Assembly (NCBI GenBank): GCA_016303175.1
Contig: JAEDMF010000041.1
Span: forward strand, 1-12,338
From: Bacteroidales bacterium
GTDB lineage: Bacteria; Bacteroidota; Bacteroidia; Bacteroidales; UBA932
Reading direction: 5' to 3'
DNA: 12,338 bases
Below are positions 5,840-12,338 of the stretch, one piece after another; the first letter of the stretch is position 1; every line of letters begins with the position of its first letter. The translations under genes and the position numbers were made by a program. The notes below the pieces were generated by a model. The model had not been told where the DNA came from and ran no database searches. It was given only the letters and a program-made list of their open reading frames with translations.

Positions 5840-8698
5840 ATGGCAGAAATCAGATTAAGCAAATTAGCCAAACAATTCGGCATAGGCACCAGTACGCTGG
5901 TGGATTTTCTTTTGAGTCAGAATGTGCAAGTGGAGAACAATCCCAACGCCAAAGTTTCTGACGAATATCTCCCGAAAATCGAGATGAAATTCGGTTCCGA
6001 CCTCAAAGCCAAGGAAGAAGCCGAAAAGGTAGGCACCAAAATCAAGGAGATGATTGACGGCGGCAGGAAGAAAGAAGCCGTTGTCGAAGAAGAGGAAGTG
6101 GAGCCCGCCATAATCATCAAAACCAACATCGTGTCCGCAGCTCCTGCCAAGAAGGAAGAGAGTCCGAAAGAGGAAGAAAGGCCCAAGGAGGAGAAAGAAG
6201 TCAAAAAGGAGAAAGAAATCCCTTTTGGCCCCAAGATCATTGACAAAATAGAGCTTGACAAGCCGAAGAGCGCCCCGACGAAAGCAGCAGAGCCTGCCCC
6301 GGCACCTGCCACTGAACCTGCTTCCGCAAAGAGCCCGGCAAAAGAAGCTGATTCTGTCAAGGAAGCGGCGCAGCCCGCAGAGGAGAAGGCCGTGGAAGCA
6401 CAGCAGAGCGCAAAGCCTGAAAAGGAAGCCGAGACTGCTGCTGAGTCCGCAACCGCGACTCTAGAGGCTCCAGAGATTCCAGAGACTCATGAGGCTCCGG
6501 AGGCTCCCAAGGCTGCCACGTTCGCAAGCTCTGCCCAGAAACTTGCCGGTCCCAAGGTTATAGACAAAATCGACCTGTCCAAGTTCCAGAGTGCGCCCAA
6601 GGACAAGAACAAAAAGCGCGAGCGCATTCAGGGAGGCTCCCAGAAAGTGGATGTTACAAAGGTAGATGCCTCCAACAACCACAAAAAAGAGCGTAGGAAC
6701 GAAAACGTCGGCAACAACAAGAAGAACAAGAACAACAAAAACAACAACCGCTTTGCTCCCCAGCTGAGCCAGGCCGAACTTGAAGAGCAGCAGAAGGAAA
6801 TCCAGAAGCAAATCAAGGAGACCTACGCCCGTATGAACGAAGGCAAGGGCAAGAACAACTTCGGAGCGAAATACCGCAAGGAAAAACGCGACGCAGTGGC
6901 AGAGAAGATGCAGGAAGAGATGGAAATGGCCGCAGCGGAGAACAAGACCTTGAAAGTAACTGAGTTCGTGACTGTAAACGACCTCGCAACCCTGATGAAC
7001 GTACCCGTCACGAAAGTAATCGGTGTATGTATGAATCTGGGGCTGATGGTATCCATCAACCAACGTCTCGACGCAGAGTATCTGGTAATGGTGGCGGAAG
7101 AATTCGGTTACAAAATCGACTTTGTAACGGCTTCCATCAACGAAGCCATAGAAGAGGCCGAGGAGGCGGACAGACCCGAAGATTTGACTCCACGTCCTCC
7201 CGTCATCACCGTAATGGGACATGTGGACCACGGCAAAACCTCCCTGTTGGACTACATCCGCAAGGCCAACGTAATAGCAGGTGAGGCCGGCGGCATCACT
7301 CAGCACATCGGCGCATACCACGTGGAAATGCCCGACGGCCAGAAAATCACCTTCCTTGACACCCCGGGCCACGAAGCCTTTACCGCGATGCGTGCCAGAG
7401 GTGCAAAGATGACGGACCTTGCCATCATCATCATCGCTGCCGACGACGCCATAATGCCCCAGACAGTAGAGGCCATCAACCACGCCCAGGCGGCCGGCGT
7501 ACCAATGGTTTTTGCAATCAACAAAATTGACAAGGCAGGAGCCAATCCCGACAAAATTCGCGAACAGCTCTCCGCAATGAACATACTCGTGGAAGACTGG
7601 GGCGGCAAATACCAGTGCCAGGAAATCTCCGCCAAGAGCGGTCTCAATGTGGACAAACTGCTTGAAAAGGTGCTTCTGGAGGCAGAATTGCTCGATTTGA
7701 AGGCTAATCCCAACAAGAGGGCCAGCGGCGCAATCATAGAATCCTCCCTGGACAAGGGTCGTGGCTACCTTGCAACAGTCCTCGTACAAAGCGGTACCCT
7801 CAGGGTTGGAGACGTAATGTTGTCCGGTCCGTACACAGGTCGCGTCAAAGCCATGTTCAACGAGCGTGGACAGAAAGTGAATGAAGCGGGACCCGCAGTG
7901 CCCGTATCGGTGCTCGGCCTCAACGGCGCACCCACCGCAGGCGAGACCTTCAATGTAATGGCAGACGAACACGAGGCCAAGGATATTGCCACCAAACGCG
8001 AGCAGCTGCTCCGCATCCAGGGCATCAAAACCCAAAAGCACACCACCCTGGACGACCTTGCGCGCCGTATTGCCATCGGCAACTTCAAGGAGCTCAACAT
8101 CATTGTCAAAGGTGATGTGGACGGCTCAATCGAGGCTTTGTCCGACTCCCTCATCAAGCTTGGCAACGAGGAAGTGGTCGTAAACGTCATCCACAAAGCC
8201 GTAGGTGCCATTTCCGAGAGCGACGTACTGCTTGCAGCCGCTTCAGACGCTGTAATCATAGGCTTCCAGGTACGTCCCAGTTCCGAAGCCCGACGTCTGG
8301 CTGAGAAGGAGGAAATCGAAATCCGTCTCTACAGTGTCATCTACGATGCTATCAACGAAATCAAGAGCGGTATCGAAGGTATGCTTGCCCCCGAGGAGAA
8401 AGAAGAAATACTCGGAACTGCCGAGGTCAAGGAGACCTTCAAGATTTCCAAGGTCGGCACAATTGCAGGCTGCGTTGTCAAGGACGGCAAGATTCTGCGT
8501 GCCAGCAAAGTCCGCGTCATTCGCGACGGCATTGTAATCTACACGGGCGAGCTCGGCTCACTCAAGAGATTCAAGGACGATGTGAAGGAAGTTCTCACAG
8601 GTATGGACTGCGGTCTGAATATCGCGAACTTCAACGATATCAAAGTCGGCGACGTTGTGGAAGCCTACCAGATTGTTGAGATAAAGAGAACGCTTTAA
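5840..8698 (+). CDS. infB: Translation initiation factor IF-2
   Basis: IF-2 is the GTPase that places initiator fMet-tRNA on the 30S subunit and promotes 50S joining. The protein has 952 residues from the ATG at 5840. An IF2_N module at the extreme N-terminus (IRLSKLAKQFGIGTSTLVDF) is followed by a long disordered, Lys/Glu/Pro/Ala-rich linker (about 55-330) with an Asn/Lys-rich stretch near 291-304, then a second IF2_N module (about 372-430). The GTPase domain carries GHVDHGKT (460-467), DTPGHEAF (507-514), NKID (561-564) and SAKSG (597-601), followed by the usual domains II, III and the fMet-tRNA-binding C-terminal domain. The linker holds two copies of a GPKxIDKIxLxK motif. A TTG at 5834 gives two more residues but the ATG fits the family better. 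Last gene of the operon. Confidence 0.97.
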   Translation: MAEIRLSKLAKQFGIGTSTLVDFLLSQNVQVENNPNAKVSDEYLPKIEMKFGSDLKAKEEAEKVGTKIKEMIDGGRKKEAVVEEEEVEPAIIIKTNIVSAAPAKKEESPKEEERPKEEKEVKKEKEIPFGPKIIDKIELDKPKSAPTKAAEPAPAPATEPASAKSPAKEADSVKEAAQPAEEKAVEAQQSAKPEKEAETAAESATATLEAPEIPETHEAPEAPKAATFASSAQKLAGPKVIDKIDLSKFQSAPKDKNKKRERIQGGSQKVDVTKVDASNNHKKERRNENVGNNKKNKNNKNNNRFAPQLSQAELEEQQKEIQKQIKETYARMNEGKGKNNFGAKYRKEKRDAVAEKMQEEMEMAAAENKTLKVTEFVTVNDLATLMNVPVTKVIGVCMNLGLMVSINQRLDAEYLVMVAEEFGYKIDFVTASINEAIEEAEEADRPEDLTPRPPVITVMGHVDHGKTSLLDYIRKANVIAGEAGGITQHIGAYHVEMPDGQKITFLDTPGHEAFTAMRARGAKMTDLAIIIIAADDAIMPQTVEAINHAQAAGVPMVFAINKIDKAGANPDKIREQLSAMNILVEDWGGKYQCQEISAKSGLNVDKLLEKVLLEAELLDLKANPNKRASGAIIESSLDKGRGYLATVLVQSGTLRVGDVMLSGPYTGRVKAMFNERGQKVNEAGPAVPVSVLGLNGAPTAGETFNVMADEHEAKDIATKREQLLRIQGIKTQKHTTLDDLARRIAIGNFKELNIIVKGDVDGSIEALSDSLIKLGNEEVVVNVIHKAVGAISESDVLLAAASDAVIIGFQVRPSSEARRLAEKEEIEIRLYSVIYDAINEIKSGIEGMLAPEEKEEILGTAEVKETFKISKVGTIAGCVVKDGKILRASKVRVIRDGIVIYTGELGSLKRFKDDVKEVLTGMDCGLNIANFNDIKVGDVVEAYQIVEIKRTL

Positions 8699-8703
8699 TA
8701 AAC

Positions 8704-8729
8704 GTGCCGCTTCAGAAATGGAGCGGCGC
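8704..8729 (+). terminator. Hairpin between convergent infB and the BT_3928-like gene
   Basis: GTGCCGCTT (8704-8712) pairs with GAGCGGCGC (8721-8729) over nine pairs, two of them G-U, with an eight-base loop. On the plus strand no U-tract follows. On the minus strand the hairpin is followed by GTTTATTAAAG, a weak U-rich run that overlaps the infB end. The 34-base gap between two convergent stops is where a shared terminator is expected, but the weak U-tracts keep the confidence moderate. Confidence 0.5.
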
Positions 8730-8732
8730 CTG

Positions 8733-9755
8733 TTACAGCAGGAGCAGTACTGCGGCAAAGGCCAGACCTATGAGCTGAATGGCTATGGTCCGGTGGGAAG
8801 AAAGCTTGACACAAAGTTCTTCCGCCGCAAGGGACTGCTCCTGTTCCATTTCCTCATATGACGGATAGTGGCTCTTCTTGCAGACTATATAGCCATCATC
8901 GATATAAGTGTAGCCTCCATTGGTGCGGTTAAGGCTCAAGAGCACCCGACGGTCGGCATAATAAGTCTCAAGTCCAGGCACCTGCAAGGCGTCTGAGGAA
9001 AGCAGTACCGGAGTATAACCGGCATTCAAAGCATCCTGGGCAAAAGAAGCGAGGCGGGAAAGCTTCCGGGCAGAAAGTTTCTGCGGATCATAGACCGAAA
9101 CTACGGCAACCGGGCCTTCAAGCAGAAGATACGAGCAATCCGCGCCATATTCATCAAGCAGGGTAAGTGTCTTATAATCAGAATCCTGCGGTGCCTTGCC
9201 CTCTTCGATTAGATTTGTGGAAGCTTTGTAGTCCATATTGTCCGTCAGAGGATTAATGTTCAAAAATACAACACCGAAGGCAAGTGCCATTGCCGAAGCA
9301 AGCGCAAAACTCACATATCTCCTGACTTTTGCTCCGGTTGTTTTGTCCGGCGGCAGGAAAGACGCGGCGCACAGCAACAGAAGGACTATATTCTTTACGA
9401 AAGTCTGAGTGTGGGTAAGATGCACCAACTGGCCGAAACAGCCGCAGTCCATATCCGGATTGAAAATGAGCAGGGCAAGACTGATAAGAGTAAAGAAAAC
9501 GGTCATTACGGAAGTTATCCACGCAACGACCCTGCGCCATACACCGGTAAGGAGGGCAATTCCTACTACAGTCTCGCAGAGCGACAGCACAAAGCCCAAG
9601 GCCTTGGCAAGGGACATGAGAAACGTAATATGGAAAAATTTCAGATATGACTCGAAAATGAGTCCTGTCCCAACGGGATCCGAAAGTTTTGCCATACCGG
9701 ACAGGAAAAATACGAGCCCGAGCAGCCAGGCCGCATAGCGTCTCAAACTTTTCAT
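8733..9755 (-). CDS. BT_3928-like integral membrane protein (MauE/DoxX-like N-terminus)
   Basis: The 340-residue protein (from the ATG at 9755) resembles the Bacteroidales BT_3928 family, whose members carry a MauE/DoxX-like membrane domain. Hydrophobic segments are visible at about 6-23, 45-68, 78-98, 118-134, 148-166 and again at 323-340. After the third comes the family hallmark DCGCFG (103-108), a cysteine pair typical of MauE/DoxX-like redox-associated proteins. Residues ~170-322 form a soluble domain, predicted outside the membrane by symmetry, with VSVYDPQKLS and LNRTNGGYTYIDDGYIV blocks that recall thioredoxin-fold-like C-terminal regions of the family. The exact function is unknown; a role in redox or disulfide chemistry is inference from the CxC motif. 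The start was chosen because it follows the tmk stop by one base; a start at 9830 would overlap tmk by 25 codons without family support. Confidence 0.85.
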   Translation of the reverse strand: MKSLRRYAAWLLGLVFFLSGMAKLSDPVGTGLIFESYLKFFHITFLMSLAKALGFVLSLCETVVGIALLTGVWRRVVAWITSVMTVFFTLISLALLIFNPDMDCGCFGQLVHLTHTQTFVKNIVLLLLCAASFLPPDKTTGAKVRRYVSFALASAMALAFGVVFLNINPLTDNMDYKASTNLIEEGKAPQDSDYKTLTLLDEYGADCSYLLLEGPVAVVSVYDPQKLSARKLSRLASFAQDALNAGYTPVLLSSDALQVPGLETYYADRRVLLSLNRTNGGYTYIDDGYIVCKKSHYPSYEEMEQEQSLAAEELCVKLSSHRTIAIQLIGLAFAAVLLLL

Positions 9756-9756
9756 C

Positions 9757-10434
9757 CTACAGTTTTTCGTCAACCAGTTTGCGCAATTTGCCGAAAATGA
9801 CATCGGGAGCCAACATATTGCCCCATTCATCAGAACAATCCACCCTAATGAAGGAAGAATCCAGACTGCATTGGCTGAGATACAAGGATCTTACATCTCT
9901 TTGAAAATTGATGTCTGCCTCGTGAATATCGTGACTGCCTTCCAGATAAGCCCTGTCAGCGCCTCCCCTGTCTCCCGAAAGTTTCTTCTCCACAAATGAG
10001 AGAGGCACATCTAAAAAGATGTTGAGGTCGGGTTTGGGAATGCCGAAACAATTGTACTCCGTATCAAATATCCAATCGCGCAAGGCTGAACGCTCCTGCT
10101 CGCAGGAAAGCTTGGCGCATTGATATGCGATGTTGGAATATACATAGCGATCCAGCAGCACGGTCTTGCCTTCCTGAAGCGCCGATGACAGCTCCGGCGC
10201 GGCTCCGTGGCGGTCCTCAGCAAAGAGCAGAGCAACGAGATTGGGATGGACCTGGGCTATGGACCCGAAATCGCCTTTGAGATAACTGCTTATCAGCTTA
10301 CCATACACAGGCGCATCATACCTCGGGAAATGGATGTACTTCAGACTGCCCGTTTTCGCACTTAGATACTCCTTCATCTTTCTGACCTGCGTGGATTTTC
10401 CGGCTCCATCAAGTCCCTCAATTACTATCAGCAT
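9757..10434 (-). CDS. tmk: Thymidylate kinase (dTMP kinase)
   Basis: Tmk phosphorylates dTMP to dTDP with ATP, an essential step of dTTP synthesis in the cytoplasm. The 225 residues show the P-loop GLDGAGKST (7-15), the dTMP-binding HFPRYDAPVYG (35-45), the LLDRYVYSNIAYQ block with the DRY motif (95-97), and a long LID region SGDRGGADRAYL (153-164) with arginines that can act in catalysis. A downstream ISxxHE-like piece (SHDIHEADINFQ) and extended C-terminus make it longer than E. coli Tmk (213), as in other Bacteroidales homologues. The ATG at 10434 places the P-loop near the N-terminus as usual. The gene is the first of a two-gene operon with the BT_3928-like gene. A possible weak -7 element (TAACTTGC on the minus strand, around 10460-10467) lies upstream, one T short of consensus and without a clear -33. 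Confidence 0.96.
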   Translation of the reverse strand: MLIVIEGLDGAGKSTQVRKMKEYLSAKTGSLKYIHFPRYDAPVYGKLISSYLKGDFGSIAQVHPNLVALLFAEDRHGAAPELSSALQEGKTVLLDRYVYSNIAYQCAKLSCEQERSALRDWIFDTEYNCFGIPKPDLNIFLDVPLSFVEKKLSGDRGGADRAYLEGSHDIHEADINFQRDVRSLYLSQCSLDSSFIRVDCSDEWGNMLAPDVIFGKLRKLVDEKL

Positions 10435-10475
10435 AATTTATTCTTCACTCAAGTTTCGCAAGTTACACCTTATTT

Positions 10476-10490
10476 ATGTCTTATTGACAT
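10476..10490. promoter_or_regulatory. Small dyad ATGTC-N5-GACAT upstream of tmk
   Basis: A perfect 5-bp inverted repeat with a five-base spacer lies 42 bases upstream of the tmk ATG. Its size and position fit a small operator, but a five-base dyad in A/T-rich DNA can arise by chance and I know of no regulator for it. Confidence 0.2.
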
Positions 10491-10520
10491 TCCTCATCTC
10501 TTCAAAAAAACAAAGAATTT

Positions 10521-10550
10521 TCGTCACACTTTGTCACATTTTGTCACACG
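10521..10550 (+). repeat. Three tandem 10-bp direct repeats (core GTCACA)
   Basis: TCGTCACACT, TTGTCACATT and TTGTCACACG stand head to tail, with the core GTCACA at 10523, 10533 and 10543. The 10-base period puts each core on the same face of the helix, as expected for cooperative binding of a protein. The block lies almost midway between the tmk start (10434) and the fimbrillin promoter (10638-10668), so it could serve either direction. Confidence 0.75.
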
Positions 10551-10570
10551 AAGTTAGGGATAATCAGGTG

Positions 10571-10612
10571 AAAAATGATAAAAAAAAACAAAAAGCATAA
10601 AAAAAAGCAAAA
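10571..10612 (+). other. Cluster of A-tracts upstream of the fimbrillin promoter
   Basis: Five A-runs (A5, A9, A5, A8, A4) occur with centres about 8 to 11 bases apart, a layout associated with intrinsic DNA curvature or UP-element-like activity. They lie 26 bases upstream of the promoter's -33 element and 20 bases downstream of the 10-bp repeats. No gene or hairpin is evident in this stretch. The A9 and A8 runs could also be prone to slippage. Confidence 0.45.
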
Positions 10613-10637
10613 CCTGCATTGGAAGCGGGGTCAAGAC

Positions 10638-10668
10638 TTGGAGTATAAAAATATTGAACTTACTTTCG
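10638..10668 (+). promoter_or_regulatory. Candidate promoter of the fimbrillin-family genes
   Basis: TTG (10638-10640) and TACTTTCG (10661-10668) are separated by 20 bases, close to the Bacteroidota arrangement of a TTTG -33 and TAnnTTTG -7 element; the -7 has one mismatch (TTCG for TTTG). Transcription would start near 10674, leaving about 14 bases of leader before the ATG at 10688. Confidence 0.55.
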
Positions 10669-10687
10669 CAGCGTTGAACGATACACG

Positions 10688-11644
10688 ATGAATAAGGACC
10701 CTCACATCTTCCGCTTCTGTGGACTAACGGCAATTCTGTCTGTGACGGCTCTGTCGTGTACGTCAAAAGAGACAGTCCTGCCCCCCTTTCTTACTCACTT
10801 GCTTGCTATCACGAGCCGGGCTGTCTCTTTAGAAGAAACAACTGTCAATTATTATATATTCAACAGGAAGGACGGGCTGCTTGACTCTTGCGGAAGCCTC
10901 GGAAACCAAGACTCGGGACAGGCAAGGCTCATCTCCCGTTCCGGCGAGAAGACAGCAGTATTGACGGGAGGCTTGCCGGACGATAAGCTGGACTATACCT
11001 ATGTGCTGTCTATGGAGAATCTGTCGGAACTGCATTGTTCTCTTACAGAGGAGGACTCCGGGTCGCCGGTGTTGTGCGGAGTGATTGATTTCGATGCCGG
11101 CGGAGCCGGGAATTACAGTATTGAACTGACTCCGCTTATGGCTAAGGTTATATTGAGAAGTTTGCGCGTTGACTTCTCGGGTACGGATTATGGAAAAGAA
11201 CAGCTCAAAAATGCACGGGCATACCTGATAAACGTGAACGGACTGTGTCCCCTTCTGCCGGGGGATGATGCAAACAGCAGGGATGTGCTCAATCAGGGCA
11301 AATTGGACGCAGCCTCACTCGCATCCATGCGCAACCCATCCCTGCTGCTGAGCGACAAGGCTGAAGGGGCGGAACTCTACTGCTACCCCGGTCAGGGCGG
11401 GGATGCTCTGGGGCAGAATACCACAAGACTGGTTGTAGAAGGCCAATTGGCAGGAAATACCTGCTATTGGAGTTTCGATGTGGGCAACGGCAAGGTCGAA
11501 AGAGGGCACTGCTACATATTCGACATAACTCTCACCCGAGCGGGATGGCCGGAGCCGGATATTGCAGCCGGCAAATGCGCGCAACAGCTTCAAATTGTTC
11601 TGGATGATTGGAAGGAGGAAGAAGATGAAATCATTGATTACTAA
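10688..11644 (+). CDS. Fimbrillin-family (FimA/Mfa-like) surface lipoprotein
   Basis: This 318-residue protein starts with a signal peptide whose hydrophobic stretch leads to SVTALSC, giving a probable lipid-attached Cys24 followed by TSKE. The mature part reads like Bacteroidales fimbrillin-type proteins: VNYYIFNRKDGLL (53-65) as the first strand of an N-terminal transthyretin-like domain, IELTPLMAKVILRSLRVDF (145-163) at the domain junction, then ELYCYPG and TRLVVEGQLAG followed by a strand-rich end with IFDITLTRAGWPEPD and a closing IVLDDW. Such proteins are exported as lipoproteins and either polymerise into type V-like pili or act as anchor/tip components; which applies here cannot be told. 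Eight cysteines besides the lipid one are unusual for this group. The acidic tail (EEEDE) overlaps the next gene by 20 bases. Exact subfamily is uncertain. Confidence 0.8.
   Translation: MNKDPHIFRFCGLTAILSVTALSCTSKETVLPPFLTHLLAITSRAVSLEETTVNYYIFNRKDGLLDSCGSLGNQDSGQARLISRSGEKTAVLTGGLPDDKLDYTYVLSMENLSELHCSLTEEDSGSPVLCGVIDFDAGGAGNYSIELTPLMAKVILRSLRVDFSGTDYGKEQLKNARAYLINVNGLCPLLPGDDANSRDVLNQGKLDAASLASMRNPSLLLSDKAEGAELYCYPGQGGDALGQNTTRLVVEGQLAGNTCYWSFDVGNGKVERGHCYIFDITLTRAGWPEPDIAAGKCAQQLQIVLDDWKEEEDEIIDY
11612..11618 (+). promoter_or_regulatory. Strong Shine-Dalgarno for the second fimbrillin-family gene
   Basis: AAGGAGG lies six bases before the ATG at 11625, inside the codons for the acidic C-terminus of the upstream gene. 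It decides the start of the second gene. The other starts in this window lack a comparable site, in keeping with the general rarity of such sites in Bacteroidota. Confidence 0.7.
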
Positions 11645-12338
11645 ATATCACGGAAGGGTATTGGCGGTTTTGATTGCCTGCGGATGCGCACTTGCCTGCC
11701 AAAAAGAAGTCGCTTACACGGAAACGGTAGTTGAAATATGCCCGGAAGGAACCAAAGCCATACTTCCGGACGAAAAACTGATATCCGACATCAATCTGTA
11801 TGTAATGGACTCGTTCGGTCTGGAAGAACACCACAGTTTCCTTACTGCCGGAGGAGGGAGCAGGGTTACATTGCGTCTGCTCAAGGGAAAAACTTATTCT
11901 TTCTACGCATACTGCAATGCCGGCTACGACTGCGGCCACCTTCAGGGACGCAGCATATACGACATTAAACACTATATGAGCTACCCGGACAGCTATTCCC
12001 ACGGCATGCCTATGAGCGGCTGCGCAGAAAATGTCATAGTGGAAGGGGGCGAACCCGTCCGGTTACACGTCAGTCACCTTATGAGCAAACTGTCGGTCAG
12101 AATAGACCGAAGCAAACTCAACAAGGATGTGGATTTCCGTGCAGTGAAGTTAAGGATAGGGAATTGCCCGAAATCAGTGTCCGTATGGTCCCGGGGCAGG
12201 TCCGACGAGTTTTTTGCAACTGGTTTCACCTTGAATGAAACGCAATTGGCGGCCCTCAACCATATGACTGCCGACGGGATTTCAGCCGCTGTGGACCTTT
12301 ATATGCTGGAAAATGACCGGAGTGACATTGCGGGCGGG
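11625..12338 (+). CDS. Fimbrillin-family (FimA/Mfa/DUF4906-like) lipoprotein, 3' truncated
   Basis: The frame is open to the window end (238 codons, no stop). Residues 1-25 form a lipoprotein signal peptide ending in CALAC, with Cys25 the likely lipidated residue. The mature protein shows TKAILPDEKLISDINLYVMD (43-62), typical of the first strand region of fimbrillin-type proteins, then YSFYAYCNAGYD, the GMPMSG block (127-132), HLMSKLSVRID (151-161), and DLYMLEND near the edge, which recalls the YxxEN block before the C-terminal domain of this superfamily. It overlaps the preceding gene by 20 bases and has its own strong ribosome-binding site, so the two are co-transcribed and probably work in the same surface structure. 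Whether it is an anchor, an accessory/tip or a shaft subunit cannot be judged from a partial sequence. Confidence 0.8.
   Translation, partial: MKSLITKYHGRVLAVLIACGCALACQKEVAYTETVVEICPEGTKAILPDEKLISDINLYVMDSFGLEEHHSFLTAGGGSRVTLRLLKGKTYSFYAYCNAGYDCGHLQGRSIYDIKHYMSYPDSYSHGMPMSGCAENVIVEGGEPVRLHVSHLMSKLSVRIDRSKLNKDVDFRAVKLRIGNCPKSVSVWSRGRSDEFFATGFTLNETQLAALNHMTADGISAAVDLYMLENDRSDIAGG

Noticed and set aside
6461..8041. Antisense open frame of 526 codons across infB
   Set aside because: It lies opposite the strongly conserved IF-2 GTPase coding region and has no recognisable domain; Cys/His/Val/Phe-rich composition is that of a mirrored coding frame.
10523..10548. GTCACA cores as CRP operators
   Set aside because: The TCACA half-site is present but only as direct repeats; no TGTGA-N6-TCACA palindrome is seen, so a CRP assignment is not supported.
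10521..10550. The 10-bp repeats as a CRISPR array or replication iterons
   Set aside because: Units are only 10 bases with no spacers, and no cas, rep or dnaA genes are near. A binding site is the simpler reading.
10334..10766. Short open frames in the tmk/fimbrillin intergenic region (10334-10600 plus, 10554-10766 minus)
   Set aside because: The first is largely antisense to tmk, the second crosses the A-tracts and the fimbrillin promoter; low-complexity translations without features of real proteins.

Overview
The window looks like a chromosomal segment from a member of the Bacteroidota, most likely order Bacteroidales. The clues are a Bacteroidota-type IF-2 (two IF2_N modules around a long Lys/Glu/Pro/Ala- and Asn-rich linker), a BT_3928-like MauE/DoxX membrane protein, fimbrillin-family lipoproteins, TAnnTTTG-like promoter elements, and starts mostly lacking Shine-Dalgarno sequences. 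Most of the content is conserved housekeeping; only the right-hand ~1.7 kb looks like accessory cell-surface material. I do not see phage genes, transposases, CRISPR arrays, tRNAs or rRNAs.

Layout. (1) 1-626, plus strand: 3' part of an FkpA-like FKBP peptidyl-prolyl isomerase, ending at a bidirectional terminator (665-703) shared with the convergent operon. (2) 736-4050, minus strand: a tightly packed operon read lpxD > lpxC > lpxA > wbqC-like, with one-base stop/start overlaps at two of three junctions. It encodes early lipid A synthesis. Unlike the fused LpxC-FabZ of Bacteroides, this LpxC is a stand-alone 303-residue deacetylase with no FabZ domain. (3) 4051-4165: a divergent promoter region with candidate elements on both strands; the plus-strand leader folds into a terminator-like hairpin ahead of rimP. 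(4) 4166-8698, plus strand: rimP-nusA-infB, covering ribosome maturation, transcription elongation/termination and translation initiation. (5) 8733-10434, minus strand: tmk followed one base later by a BT_3928-like membrane protein gene, convergent with infB. (6) 10435-10687: a 253-bp divergent intergenic region with three tandem 10-bp direct repeats (core GTCACA), spaced A-tracts, a small dyad and a fair promoter for the downstream genes. (7) 10688-12338, plus strand: two overlapping fimbrillin/Mfa-like lipoprotein genes, the second cut by the window end; its start is preceded by a strong AAGGAGG embedded in the first gene.

How the genes fit together: LpxA, LpxC and LpxD carry out acylation, deacetylation and second acylation of UDP-GlcNAc; the WbqC-like protein may act in the same envelope pathway. 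RimP, NusA and IF-2 form the classical gene-expression operon, and its leader hairpin suggests attenuation. The fimbrillin pair probably encodes subunits or accessory/anchor proteins of a type V-like pilus, with more of that locus expected beyond the right edge. No clearly undescribed system is visible. The best leads are the unfused LpxC, the rimP leader, and the regulatory architecture upstream of the fimbrillin genes.
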